Source: Actinomycetota bacterium (GTDB lineage: Bacteria > Actinomycetota > Thermoleophilia > Solirubrobacterales > 70-9). From it: a stretch of 36,160 bases of DNA. Under the pieces are notes generated by a model. It made no database searches, was not told the DNA's origin, and saw only the letters and a program-made list of their open reading frames with translations. The first letter of the stretch is position 1. Every line of letters starts with the position of its first letter. The position numbers were made by a program, and so were the translations under genes. Below, piece after piece: positions 15,163 to 23,112 of the stretch. The stretch spans positions 74,998 through 111,157 of the forward strand of contig VAYN01000014.1 of assembly GCA_005885405.1 (NCBI GenBank), read 5' to 3'.

Positions 15163-16048
15163 CGTCGCCCGGCACGAGGATCGAGAGGCAGCGGGGGAGG
15201 ACCCGCAGCGATACCGGCAGATCGGTTAGGTGGTCGCCATCGGCGTAGACGGGGAAGGGTCGGCTGGCGTCGAGCTCGAGCCGCGGCGTGCGGAAAACGC
15301 TGACCTCGTCCTTGCCGATGTGGGCGCCCTTGAGGACGTCGCGGAGGCCGCTGAGGAAGCGCAGCTTGCCGACCTCTTCGATCGCGACGACGTCGAACTG
15401 GCCGTCATCGATCTCCGCCTCCGGGGCGATGTACATGCCGCCGCCGTAGACGCTGTTGTTGGCGACGTCGACGAAGTAGCCGGTGATCCGTTTGCGTTCG
15501 CCGCCGGCGACGATCGTGAAGCGGGCCGAGCGCCAGCCGATCAGGGTGCGGACCATCGAGTAGGCGTAGACGAGGTTTCCGCGGATGAAGTTGGTTTCGT
15601 TGGCGAGGCGGTTGCATTCGGAGTCGAAGCCGACGCTGACGATGCCGAGGAAGCGCTTGCCGTTGGCCTCGCCGACGTCGATCCGCCGGCTGTGGCCGGC
15701 GAGGACGACGTCGACCGCCTCTTCCGGCTCAGTGGGGATGCCGAGCGCGCGGGCGAGATCGTTGCCGCGGCCGCCGGGAATCAACCCGACCGGGGTCTCC
15801 GCCCCGGCCATCGCGCCGCCGATCGCTCCCATCAGGCCGTCGCCGCTGATTACGACCGGGACCTCGCCCAGTTCCACCGCCCGCAGCGCCACCTCAACCC
15901 CGTGCTCGAGGCTGCGCGTTCGCTCGACCCGGAAGACGGCGCGGCGGGCGTCCAGCGCCGCCTCGATCCGCGGCAGCAGCTTCAGCGTCTTTCCCCCCGC
16001 GGAGGCGGGGTTGACGAGCAGGGTCAGGGGCATCCCGGCGATCTCCAT
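15149..16048 (-). CDS. Diacylglycerol kinase-family lipid kinase
   Basis: The 299-residue protein is a DagK/YegS-like lipid kinase: TLLVNPASAGGKT at the N-terminus (8-20), a nucleotide motif, GLIPGGRGNDLARALGIP and the C-terminal VYADGDHLTDLPVSL. It probably phosphorylates diacylglycerol or a related lipid at the membrane. The usual GGDGT nucleotide motif is here SGDGL (VVISGDGLMGAIGG), with changes at both ends of the motif. This may be a subfamily trait. It sits in the same operon as murT and gatD, 12 nt after the first methyltransferase, so lipid and wall precursor supply may be linked. Confidence 0.88.
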   Translation of the reverse strand: MEIAGMPLTLLVNPASAGGKTLKLLPRIEAALDARRAVFRVERTRSLEHGVEVALRAVELGEVPVVISGDGLMGAIGGAMAGAETPVGLIPGGRGNDLARALGIPTEPEEAVDVVLAGHSRRIDVGEANGKRFLGIVSVGFDSECNRLANETNFIRGNLVYAYSMVRTLIGWRSARFTIVAGGERKRITGYFVDVANNSVYGGGMYIAPEAEIDDGQFDVVAIEEVGKLRFLSGLRDVLKGAHIGKDEVSVFRTPRLELDASRPFPVYADGDHLTDLPVSLRVLPRCLSILVPGDDGEG

Positions 16049-16060
16049 TCGGCGCCCAGA

Positions 16061-16567
16061 CTAGAGGGAGCCGCTCACTGGGCCGCCGCCGCGCAAGCGG
16101 GCGACAGCGAAGCTGCCGTCGCCGGCCGGTTCCTCCCAGATCGGCTCGAACCCGGCGCGGCGCAGCCGCCACCGCAGCTGCCAGGCGCCGAAGCCGCCGG
16201 GGGCACGCTCGCGACGCGTCTCGACCAACGCCAGGAAGCCGCCGGGACGCACCACGCGGCGAGCCTCCCGCACGGCGGGCCAGGTGTCCACCGCGATGAG
16301 CAGGTCGAAGTGGTCGTCGGGAAACGGGGTCGAGACGGGGGAGCCCTGCTTGAAGGCGATCCGCCCCTCGGGGTCGAGGCCGACGCGCGAGTTGGCGCCT
16401 CGGATCGCCGCCGCATCGCGGTCGACCCCGCGCACCCGCGCACTCGGGAACTCGCGCGAGAGGAAGAGCGCGCCCTCGCCCTCGCCACACTCGATCTGCA
16501 GGATCCGTTCCGGTTTGCCGACGTGGAGGACGGCGGCGGCAAGGGGGGTGAGAGGGGGAGCGGACAT
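16061..16567 (-). CDS. Small class I SAM-dependent methyltransferase
   Basis: This 168-residue Rossmann methyltransferase has motif I ILQIECGEGEGALFLSREFP (with ECGEGEG in place of the usual DxGxGxG), the acidic GVDRDAAAI, FDLLIAVDTW and REARRVVRPGGFLALVE. It is the first gene of the minus-strand operon leading to murT and gatD. AAGAGG lies 3 nt before the ATG, which is closer than usual. The target is unknown. It is divergent from the membrane cyclophilin, with only 33 nt between the two start codons. Confidence 0.8.
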   Translation of the reverse strand: MSAPPLTPLAAAVLHVGKPERILQIECGEGEGALFLSREFPSARVRGVDRDAAAIRGANSRVGLDPEGRIAFKQGSPVSTPFPDDHFDLLIAVDTWPAVREARRVVRPGGFLALVETRRERAPGGFGAWQLRWRLRRAGFEPIWEEPAGDGSFAVARLRGGGPVSGSL

Positions 16568-16586
16568 TGGCCTCTTGAACGTTTAC

Positions 16587-16592
16587 TAGGGT
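16587..16592 (+). promoter_or_regulatory. Candidate -10 hexamer of the cyclophilin gene (leaderless)
   Basis: TAGGGT ends 8 nt before the GTG at 16601. No Shine-Dalgarno sequence is seen. Confidence 0.45.
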
Positions 16593-16600
16593 TCGCGGCC

Positions 16601-17293
16601 GTGGAACAGCAACCCGACCGTCGCTGGATCATCCTCGCCGTCTTCGCGGTCGTCGCGATCGGCGTCGTCGTCGCGGTCCTCGTCGGCCAGGGCGGCGACT
16701 CCAGCGACGATGGCGACACCGGCGGCTCGACGCAGGCGAGCGCCGGCGGCTGCAAGAAGGTCGAAGCGCCCGAACCGAAGACCGTCAGCTTCGAGAAGCC
16801 CGACCAGGTGCTGAAGGCGGGAGAAGAAGCGACCGTCGTCGTCAAGACCAGCTGCGGCACCTTCGAGATCGCCCTCGACACGAAGCGGGCTCCGAAGACG
16901 GCCAACTCCTTCGCCTTCCTCGCCAAGGAAGGCTTCTATGACGATCTCACCTTCCACCGCGTCGCACCCGGGTTCGTGATCCAAGGCGGCGACCCCGAAG
17001 GCACCGGCACCGGCGGTCCCGGTTACAGCGTCGACGAGAAGCCGCCGGCGAACCTCGCCTACACGAAAGGGATCGTGGCGATGGCGAAGAGCTCGGCCGA
17101 GCCGCCCGGCCGCTCCGGCAGCCAGTTCTACGTCGTCACCGCACCCGACGCCGGCCTGCCGCCGGAATACGCGCTGGTCGGCAAGGTCAGCGAGGGCTAC
17201 GACGTGGTCGAAAAGATTGACGCCCTCGGGACGCCGGAAGAAAAACCGAAACAGACGGTCGTGATCGAAGAGATGACGGTCGAGCAGGGATAG
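16601..17293 (+). CDS. Membrane-anchored cyclophilin-type peptidyl-prolyl isomerase
   Basis: This 230-residue protein has one transmembrane segment (about 9-28), a Ser/Gly/Asp-rich linker, and a cyclophilin domain (about 78-228) facing outside. The isomerase signature is FHRVAPGFVIQGGDPEGTG (118-136) with the catalytic Arg120. GSQFYVVTAPDAGLPPEYAL completes the binding groove. It should help fold exported proteins, in keeping with the thiol-redox genes downstream. The frame is open far upstream, but that part is the antisense of the lipid-kinase operon. The GTG at 16601 gives a normal N-terminus and has a -10-like hexamer 8 nt before it. Confidence 0.92.
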   Translation: MEQQPDRRWIILAVFAVVAIGVVVAVLVGQGGDSSDDGDTGGSTQASAGGCKKVEAPEPKTVSFEKPDQVLKAGEEATVVVKTSCGTFEIALDTKRAPKTANSFAFLAKEGFYDDLTFHRVAPGFVIQGGDPEGTGTGGPGYSVDEKPPANLAYTKGIVAMAKSSAEPPGRSGSQFYVVTAPDAGLPPEYALVGKVSEGYDVVEKIDALGTPEEKPKQTVVIEEMTVEQG

Positions 17294-17302
17294 CCACCCG
17301 GG

Positions 17303-17308
17303 TAAGCT
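17303..17308 (+). promoter_or_regulatory. Candidate -10 hexamer of the bcp operon (leaderless)
   Basis: TAAGCT fits TANNNT and ends 6 nt before the ATG at 17315. Confidence 0.45.
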
Positions 17309-17314
17309 GGCCAG

Positions 17315-17815
17315 ATGGCCAAGCCCGACGTAGGCGATCCCGCCCCCGATTTCGAGCTCCCAGGCACCGGAGACAAGACCTACCGACTCTCCGACTACCG
17401 CGGCCGCAACCTCATCCTCGCCTTCTACCCGGGGGATGCGACCACCGTCTGCACCAAGCAGTTCTGTTCCTACCGAGACAACGGCGACCAGCTCGACGCG
17501 CTCGACGCCGAGGTCCTCGGGATCTCGCCGCAGTCGGTCGACTCCCATGAGCACTGGGTCAAAGAGCAGGAACTGAACGTGCCGCTGCTCGCCGACGAGG
17601 AGCTCGAGGTGGCAAAGAGCTACGGGGTGACCGGCTGGGTCGGGCCGTTCGCCCGCATCGCCGGGCTGAAGGACGCGCCTGGTGGGCGCTACGTGATGAG
17701 GGCGATCTTCCTCATCGACGGCGACGGCGTCGTCCGCCACAAGACGGTCTCACGAACCGGCAGCAGCTACGAGTCAGTCGAGGACCTCGAGCGCGCGGTC
17801 GCCGCGCTCGGCTGA
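17315..17815 (+). CDS. bcp: Thioredoxin-dependent peroxiredoxin (BCP/PrxQ type)
   Basis: This 166-residue peroxiredoxin reduces hydrogen peroxide and organic peroxides with electrons from thioredoxin. The peroxidatic Cys46 lies in [18 protein letters not shown], and a candidate resolving Cys51 is five residues later, the PrxQ/BCP arrangement. [10 protein letters not shown] opens the thioredoxin fold. It is the first gene of an operon with an alpha/beta hydrolase (1-nt overlap), VKOR and a DsbA-like protein. Confidence 0.94.
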   Translation: MAKPDVGDPAPDFELPGTGDKTYRLSDYRGRNLILAFYPGDATTVCTKQFCSYRDNGDQLDALDAEVLGISPQSVDSHEHWVKEQELNVPLLADEELEVAKSYGVTGWVGPFARIAGLKDAPGGRYVMRAIFLIDGDGVVRHKTVSRTGSSYESVEDLERAVAALG

Positions 17816-18660
17816 TGCCGCTGGAGGGGCGGCGGTTCATGGTCGAGCCGGCGCCGCAGCTCCGCGGCGAAGAAGTGGGGGAGGGCCCCGCGGCCATCCT
17901 CTGCCACGGGATTACGGCGACGGGCCGCTACGTCCTCCACGGATCGAAAGCGCTGCCGCGTGCAGGCCATGCGGTCATCACCTATGACGCCAGGGGCCAC
18001 GGTGAGTCAGACCCGGCCGGGGCGGAGCAGAGTTATGGATACCCAGAGCTGGTCGACGACTTGGAGCGGGTGGTAGAGGAGCGCCTGGACCCCGGTGAGC
18101 GCTTCCTCCTCGGCGGCCACTCGATGGGCGCCCACACGGCGGTGGCCTACGCGCTGCGCCACCCGGAGCGGCTTTCCGGCCTGGCGGTGATCGGGCCGAC
18201 CTACCTCGGGACGATCAAGCCGTCTTCGCTGGAGTACTGGGACGGCCTGGCGGCGGCGCTGGAGAGCGGCGGCGTCGACGGCTTTGTCGCCTACATCGGC
18301 GAACGGCAGGGAATCGACCCGCGCTGGCGCGACTCGGTTCTACGCTTCACGCGGGAGCGGATGCTGCTACAGCGCCATCCGGAGGCGCTGGTGCGGGCCC
18401 TGCGCGAGGTGCCGCGCTCACAGCCATTCGACTTGCTTGACGAGCTGCGGGACTTAGACCTGCCGGCGCTGGTGGTGGCAAGCAACGACGAGGCCGATCC
18501 CGGCCATCCTTACGAGGCCGCCGTCGCCTACGCCGAGGCGCTGCCGCAGGCGCGGCTGGTGAGCGAGGCCGAGGGGGAGTCGCCGCTCGCCTGGCAGGGC
18601 GGCAAGCTCTCGCGCGCCTTAGCGGGCTTTTACGCCGAAGCTTTATCTTCCGCGCGATGA
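17815..18660 (+). CDS. Alpha/beta hydrolase with no obvious catalytic histidine
   Basis: This 281-residue alpha/beta-hydrolase-fold protein has an oxyanion-hole region AILCHGITATGRY and a nucleophile elbow GGHSMGAHTA (Ser in GHSMG). A candidate acid lies in ASNDEADPGHP. The place where the catalytic His is normally found, after the last strand, reads EGESPLAWQGGKLSRAL and contains no His. The nearest His is the one in DPGHP. The protein may use that residue, or may have lost classical hydrolase activity. The ATG shares a base with the bcp stop (TGATG), and the end overlaps the VKOR gene by 4 nt. Confidence 0.82.
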   Translation: MPLEGRRFMVEPAPQLRGEEVGEGPAAILCHGITATGRYVLHGSKALPRAGHAVITYDARGHGESDPAGAEQSYGYPELVDDLERVVEERLDPGERFLLGGHSMGAHTAVAYALRHPERLSGLAVIGPTYLGTIKPSSLEYWDGLAAALESGGVDGFVAYIGERQGIDPRWRDSVLRFTRERMLLQRHPEALVRALREVPRSQPFDLLDELRDLDLPALVVASNDEADPGHPYEAAVAYAEALPQARLVSEAEGESPLAWQGGKLSRALAGFYAEALSSAR

Positions 18661-19127
18661 GCTACCCGAGCGAGTGGACCCTGCGGCGGCTGATCGCCTT
18701 CCTCGCGGCCCTCGGGGTCGGAGTCGCCACCTACATCGCATTCGAGGCCGCCGGCGGCGACGCTCCGCAGTGCATCGCCGGCTCGACCGGGTGCGCGACC
18801 GTCGCCAAGAGCTCTTACTCGCACGTCGCCGGCGTCAACATCGCCGTCTTTGGCATCGTCGGCTACGTGCTGCTGCTGGCGAGCGCCTTCTTCGCCACCG
18901 ACCTGGCGCGCTTCGGCGGCTTCGTCGTCGCCCTCGGCGGCTTCGGCTACAGCGTCTTTCTCACCTACATCGAGATCTTCAAGATCGAAGCGATCTGCCA
19001 GTGGTGCGTCGGCAGCGCCGTCCTGATGACGATCCTCTTCGCGCTGAACGCAACGCGGCTGATCGGCTACGCGGGAGCGGCGGACTCGACGAGGAGCCAA
19101 CCGGGCCTGAGAGGAGCGGCCGGATGA
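18657..19127 (+). CDS. Vitamin K epoxide reductase (VKOR) family protein
   Basis: This 156-residue integral membrane protein has four predicted helices. The loop cysteines are Cys39 and Cys46 (PQCIAGSTGCATVAKSSYS) and the active-site pair is Cys114-x-x-Cys117 (ICQWCVGS). Bacterial VKOR replaces DsbB: it reoxidises a DsbA-like thiol oxidase and passes electrons to quinone. The next gene, overlapping by 4 nt (ATGA), is such a DsbA-like protein, so the pair forms a complete oxidative folding system. Confidence 0.94.
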   Translation: MSYPSEWTLRRLIAFLAALGVGVATYIAFEAAGGDAPQCIAGSTGCATVAKSSYSHVAGVNIAVFGIVGYVLLLASAFFATDLARFGGFVVALGGFGYSVFLTYIEIFKIEAICQWCVGSAVLMTILFALNATRLIGYAGAADSTRSQPGLRGAAG

Positions 19128-19882
19128 GCAACAAGAAGGAGCGAGAGAGGCGGCGGGAAGAGCGCGAGCAGGCCGAAGCCGCAGCCGGCGCGGGAGACCG
19201 CAGGAAGCAGCTGCTCCAGCTCGCCGCCGGCGCTGTCTTCCTGGCGGTTGCCGTCGTTCTCGTCCTCATAGTCGTCAATACCTCCAGCAGCGACGGCGGC
19301 GACACGGAACTCGAGGGCGTGGCGGAGGTAAATCAGCAGCTCGCCGGCATCCCACAGCGGGAAATGGTCCTCGGAGATCCAAAAGCCCCGGTTGAACTGG
19401 TCGAGTTCGGCGACCTGCAGTGCCCGGTCTGCAAGGGATTCTCCGAAGAAGTCCTGCCGCCGATTATCGAAAACCAGGTCAAGAATGGCGAAGTGAAGCT
19501 CGAGTTCCGTAACTTCACGATCATCGGCGAGCAATCGCCACCGGCCGGCGCAGCAGCCTTGGCGGCGGGCGCCCAGGGCCGCGGCTGGAACTACGTCGAG
19601 CTTTTCTACAAGAACCAGGGCGCCGAGAACTCCGGCTACGCGGACGACGCCTTCCTGGAAAGCATCGCCAAGGGCGCAGGGGTCAAGAACCTCGCCAAGT
19701 GGAACAAAGACCGCACCAAATTCCTCGCCGAGGTCGAAGAAACCACCGCAGAAGCCCCAGAACTCGGCTTCAACGGCACGCCGTCCTTCGCCGTCAAAGG
19801 CCCGAAAAGCGATGGCCTAGAAGCAATAGGGACCCCAAGCTCCACGGGAGCCCTGGAAGAGGCGATCGAAGAAGCGTCCTAG
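19124..19882 (+). CDS. Membrane-anchored DsbA-like thiol-disulfide oxidoreductase
   Basis: This 252-residue protein has a highly charged Arg/Glu N-terminus (1-28), one transmembrane helix (about 31-51) and an external thioredoxin-fold domain of the DsbA/Thioredoxin_4 type. The active site is Cys100-Pro-Val-Cys103 in FGDLQCPVCKGFSEE, and the cis-proline loop is NGTPSFAVKG. It should introduce disulfides into exported proteins and be reoxidised by the VKOR encoded just upstream. GAGGAG at 19111 provides a Shine-Dalgarno for the ATG at 19124, as expected for an internal operon gene. Confidence 0.94.
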   Translation: MSNKKERERRREEREQAEAAAGAGDRRKQLLQLAAGAVFLAVAVVLVLIVVNTSSSDGGDTELEGVAEVNQQLAGIPQREMVLGDPKAPVELVEFGDLQCPVCKGFSEEVLPPIIENQVKNGEVKLEFRNFTIIGEQSPPAGAAALAAGAQGRGWNYVELFYKNQGAENSGYADDAFLESIAKGAGVKNLAKWNKDRTKFLAEVEETTAEAPELGFNGTPSFAVKGPKSDGLEAIGTPSSTGALEEAIEEAS

Positions 19883-19962
19883 CCCTTTCCGGCGGTTTCC
19901 GCCTCCAAGTTGACATAACCACCATTATCGTGCGTTGGCACGGAACCGCGAGGCAGCTCTGC
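19883..19962. other. Gap between convergent genes; small hairpin only
   Basis: This 80-nt gap between the DsbA-like gene and the converging small hypothetical gene holds one short inverted repeat (GGCGG-ttt-CCGCC, near 19892-19904). It also has a TTGACA string at about 19909 without a matching -10. I see nothing else in it. Confidence 0.4.
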
Positions 19963-20223
19963 TCAGCGGACGAAGGCAAACAGGGCTTTCCCCACCTCCA
20001 TCGCGGTCAGCGGCCCGAAGCGCAGCGACCACGAGTCATCGAGGTTCTGGAGCAGCTTGCACTGGACGCCCATCGCTTTCAGCGCCTGCTCGTGCTCCTC
20101 GCACCGTTCCCAGCCCGATGCGCCCTGGAAGACGGCGTCCAACCCATATCTGCCGTCATCGACGGGCCAAAGCGTCAGTCGATCCGCGACGGGACCAGCG
20201 GGAAGGTCGATCTCCAAAGACAT
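19963..20223 (-). CDS. Small hypothetical protein
   Basis: The 86-residue product starts MSLEIDLPAGPVADRLTLWP and is soluble, mildly acidic, with two cysteines (WERCEEHEQ and GVQCKLLQNL). It has no recognisable motif. The ending TAMEVGKALFAFVR and compact composition look like a genuine small folded domain. The frame is open further upstream to 20499, but that part is low-complexity antisense of the methyltransferase, so the ATG at 20223 is preferred. It is downstream of the METTL7-like methyltransferase on the same strand (37-nt gap) and may be cotranscribed with it. Confidence 0.65.
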   Translation of the reverse strand: MSLEIDLPAGPVADRLTLWPVDDGRYGLDAVFQGASGWERCEEHEQALKAMGVQCKLLQNLDDSWSLRFGPLTAMEVGKALFAFVR

Positions 20224-20260
20224 TGATTGATCATCGGCAGTCGTGACCCCTTCTTGAGGA

Positions 20261-20908
20261 TCAGGAGATGCCGGCGCGACCGGTGACCAGCGGCCTAACA
20301 ATCGGCGGAGCCTTCGGGAGCTCGGCGCACTCGAGCTCGCCGATCTCGAAGCCAGCGCCCTTGAGGCCCGCCAGGGTGTCGCGATTGCAGTGGCAGCCGT
20401 CGCCGAGGAAACGCCACGGGGTCTCCAGGCGGTCCTGCCATTTGGCCAGCGAGGGATCGTCCGTGGCGCGGACGTGCTCCAGGAAGAGGAGCTGGCCATC
20501 GGGCCTGAGGACGCGGGAGATCTCCCGCAGGGCCGCCGCCTGGTCTGGGACCGTGCAGAGGACGAGGGTGACGACGACGGTGTCGTAGGTGTTGTCGTCG
20601 AAGGGCAGGTTCTCGGCGCCGGCTTGGATTAGATCCGCCCCGGGGCATTCCTTCTCCGCACGGGCGCGGAGCTGCTTGAACATGTGCGGGTCGGGCTCGG
20701 TCAGGGTCAGACAGTCCAGTCCCTCGTGCGGGTAGAGCTCGAGGTTGAGGCCGGTACCCGCGCCGAGCTCCAGCACCCTCCCCCGCGCCCCCTTCAGCAA
20801 CTCGCAGCGCATCTCGCGCAGGCCCGCCTCTTCGGTGGCCTCAAATGCGCGGTCGTAGAAGGCCGAAAAGGCGCGGCCCCAGGTGGCGTCGTAGATCCGT
20901 CCCAACAT
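20261..20908 (-). CDS. METTL7/UbiE-like class I methyltransferase
   Basis: This 215-residue SAM methyltransferase has motif I RVLELGAGTGLNLELYP, the acidic TLTEPDPHMFKQL, AENLPFDDNTYDTVVVTLVL, and REISRVLRPDGQLLFLEHVR. The C-terminal stretch WRFLGDGCHCNRDTLAGLK closely resembles the METTL7 (thiol methyltransferase) branch. The substrate in bacteria is not established. TAAATT on the minus strand (20926-20921) ends 12 nt before the ATG. An 11-nt string next to the start also occurs in the hairpin upstream (20938-20971). Confidence 0.85.
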   Translation of the reverse strand: MLGRIYDATWGRAFSAFYDRAFEATEEAGLREMRCELLKGARGRVLELGAGTGLNLELYPHEGLDCLTLTEPDPHMFKQLRARAEKECPGADLIQAGAENLPFDDNTYDTVVVTLVLCTVPDQAAALREISRVLRPDGQLLFLEHVRATDDPSLAKWQDRLETPWRFLGDGCHCNRDTLAGLKGAGFEIGELECAELPKAPPIVRPLVTGRAGIS

Positions 20909-20937
20909 GATCGTTCGCTGAATTTACGACGCTAGAG

Positions 20938-20971
20938 GGTGGAAAGTTCAGCGCTCGCTGAATTTTCCACC
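20938..20971 (-). terminator. Near-perfect hairpin after the SDR gene
   Basis: Arms 20938-20953 and 20956-20971 pair over 16 bp with one G.U wobble; the apex must open to form a loop. It lies 14 nt after the SDR stop on the minus strand and 30 nt before the next start. No U-tract follows. Confidence 0.6.
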
Positions 20972-20985
20972 TGGCGTCGGGTTCC

Positions 20986-21885
20986 TCAGGCGACGTCGCG
21001 CTGGGGCTCGGGCGTCTCGGCGCTCTCGCCCTCGCCCTCGCCCTGCCCAGGCTCGCTCGCCGCGGCGCGGTCCTCGTAGGCCTGGCGGGCGCTGTGGTCG
21101 ACCTCGATCATCAGCTTGTCGACCTTCATCGCCCTGCCCAGCGCCTCGCGCCAGCTGCGCGGCAGCGGCGCCAGGATCTTGTAGAGGGCGCCGTTGGCGC
21201 GCGGGACGAAGACGTCGAAGCGCGGCACTTCCATCGCGTCGACGATCTCGTTGGCGACGTCGGTGGCCTCGACCGGTTTCACCCATTTCTGGCCGACGCC
21301 GCTGGTCAGCTCGGTGTTGACGACGGTAGGCATCACGCAGAGGACCTCGATGCCGGTATCGCGCAGCTCCGCCCGCACCGCCTCGCTGAGGCCGACGACG
21401 GCGTGCTTGGTGCCCGAGTAGGTGGCGATCCCCGGGATCCCCGATTTGCCCGCTTGCGAGGCGATGTTGACGATGTAGCCGCTGCCGCGCGGGCGCAGCC
21501 GCTTGATCGCCAGCTGGGTGCCGGTGATGACGCCGTGGACGTTGATGTCGAACTGGCGGCGGATCGACTCGGGGCTCTCGTCCTCGAACTGCGTCACCGG
21601 CATGATCCCGGCGTTGTTGATCACCGCGTCGATCGGCCCGAGCTGGCGCTCGGCCTCGTCGAGGAAGCGTTCGAAGGAGGCGCGGTCGGTGACGTCGAGC
21701 GGGAGGGCCACGGTGCCGCCGCCGAGCTCCGCCGCGGTCTTCTCCGCCAGCTCCAGCTCGAGGTCGCCGATGGCGACGCGGCACCCCTTCGCGACCAGCG
21801 CCGCTGCCGTCGCCTTGCCGATCCCGCGCGCACCGCCGGTGATCGCCACGACCTTGCCGCTGAGTGAACGCCGCTCCTTCGCCAT
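20986..21885 (-). CDS. Short-chain dehydrogenase/reductase
   Basis: This 299-residue classical SDR has an NAD(P)-binding TGGARGIGKA motif (about 16-25), NNAG near 90, and the catalytic Ser/Tyr/Lys in NIASQAGKSGIPGIATYSGTK. The C-terminal 30 residues are a disordered acidic tail. The sequence type (RGSGYIVNIAS, VVNTELTSG) resembles actinobacterial SDRs linked to steroid or fatty-acyl metabolism; the substrate is not known. AGGAGGA at 21897-21891 is a strong Shine-Dalgarno for the ATG at 21885. It is the last gene of a FUSC-thiolase-SDR operon. Confidence 0.9.
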   Translation of the reverse strand: MAKERRSLSGKVVAITGGARGIGKATAAALVAKGCRVAIGDLELELAEKTAAELGGGTVALPLDVTDRASFERFLDEAERQLGPIDAVINNAGIMPVTQFEDESPESIRRQFDINVHGVITGTQLAIKRLRPRGSGYIVNIASQAGKSGIPGIATYSGTKHAVVGLSEAVRAELRDTGIEVLCVMPTVVNTELTSGVGQKWVKPVEATDVANEIVDAMEVPRFDVFVPRANGALYKILAPLPRSWREALGRAMKVDKLMIEVDHSARQAYEDRAAASEPGQGEGEGESAETPEPQRDVA

Positions 21886-21915
21886 CGTGCTCCTCCTACC
21901 CCGTGAGGCGACCTC

Positions 21916-23112
21916 TCAGGCCGCCGGTTTGTAGACCGTGACCACGGCGGCACCGCCGAGGCCGATGTTGTGCTGGAGCGCCACCTTGGCGCCCTCGACC
22001 TGCCGTTTGTCGGCTTCGCCGCGCAGCTGCCAGGTCAGTTCCGAGCACTGGGCGAGGCCGGTCGCGCCCAGCGGGTGGCCCTTGGAGATCAGCCCGCCCG
22101 ATGGGTTGACCACCGGACCGTCGCCGCCGTAGGTGGTCGCTTCGGCCTCGACGAGCTTGTGCGCCTCGCCCTCCGCGGCGAACCCGAGCGCTTCGTAGGT
22201 GATGAGCTCGTTGGCGCTGAAGCAGTCGTGCAGCTCGCAGACGTCGACTTCAGCGGCGGCGATGCCCGCCTCCGCATAAGCGGCGTCCGCGGCGGTCTTC
22301 GACATGTCCGAGCCGACGATCGTCATGCAGTCGGCGTTCTCGTCGAAGGTCGAGCTGAGGTCGGTGACCATCGACTGGCCGGCGATCTCGACCGCCTGGT
22401 CCCAGAGCCCGTGCTGGTCGACGTAGCGCTCGGAGGCGACGATCGCGCAGGCCGAGCCGTCGGAAGTCGGCGAGCACTGCAGCTTCGTCAGCGGGTCGTG
22501 GATCATCTTCGCCGCCTTGATGTCCTCCAGCGAATACTCGTCCTGGAACTGGGCGTAGGGGTTGTTGACCGAGTGCTTGTGGTTCTTCCAGCCGATCCAG
22601 GCGTAGTGGTCGGGTTCGGAGCCGTACTTCTGCATGTGGTCGCGGCCGGCGTTGCCGAACATCTGCGGCGCCGGCGGCGACTGCTCGGGGTCGCGGATCT
22701 CGAACATCCGCATCGCGTGCTTGTCGAGGGCGTTGGTGCGGTCGGTGTACTTGACGCCGAGACTGCCCGGCTCCATCTTCTCGAAGCCCAGCGCGAGGGC
22801 GCAGTCGGCGGTCCCGCCCTTGACCGCCTGCCGCGCCAGGAAGAGCGCCGAGGAGCCGGTCGAGCAGTTGTTGTTGACGTTGACGACGGGAATCCCGGTC
22901 AGGCCGAGCTGGTAGAGCGCCCGCTGGCCGTAGGTCGAGTCGCCGTAGCAGTAGCCGGCGTAGGCCTGCTCGACGTCCTCATACGGGATACCGGCGTCTG
23001 CGAGCGCCTTCTCCCCCGCCTCTTTGGCCCAGTCCGGGTAGTCGCCGTCCTTGGTGCCGGGCTTCTCGAACTTGGTCATCCCGACCCCGATCACGTACGT
23101 CTTGTTGCTCAA
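21916..23112 (-). CDS. SCP2-type thiolase / acetyl-CoA acetyltransferase family protein
   Basis: This 398-residue thiolase-fold protein has the nucleophile Cys83 in [14 protein letters not shown], the HDCF motif in [33 protein letters not shown] with the catalytic His, and a C-terminal [14 protein letters not shown]. These are signatures of lipid-transfer (SCP2/non-specific) thiolases that cleave branched or steroid side-chain 3-ketoacyl-CoA. The start is TTG at 23112, with GGAGGAG about 9 nt upstream, overlapping the stop of the membrane protein gene (TTGA). The frame runs open upstream to 23979, but that is the shadow of the membrane gene. Confidence 0.92.
   Translation of the reverse strand: MSNKTYVIGVGMTKFEKPGTKDGDYPDWAKEAGEKALADAGIPYEDVEQAYAGYCYGDSTYGQRALYQLGLTGIPVVNVNNNCSTGSSALFLARQAVKGGTADCALALGFEKMEPGSLGVKYTDRTNALDKHAMRMFEIRDPEQSPPAPQMFGNAGRDHMQKYGSEPDHYAWIGWKNHKHSVNNPYAQFQDEYSLEDIKAAKMIHDPLTKLQCSPTSDGSACAIVASERYVDQHGLWDQAVEIAGQSMVTDLSSTFDENADCMTIVGSDMSKTAADAAYAEAGIAAAEVDVCELHDCFSANELITYEALGFAAEGEAHKLVEAEATTYGGDGPVVNPSGGLISKGHPLGATGLAQCSELTWQLRGEADKRQVEGAKVALQHNIGLGGAAVVTVYKPAA

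Noticed and set aside
15230-16600. Long plus-strand open frame running into the cyclophilin gene
   Set aside because: It lies antisense to a clear lipid kinase and methyltransferase and has no domain-like sequence; long antisense frames are expected at this GC content. Only the part from 16601 is real.
19909-19935. TTGACA as a promoter -35 in the gap after the DsbA-like gene
   Set aside because: No -10 at 16-18 nt and no plus-strand gene downstream; probably chance.
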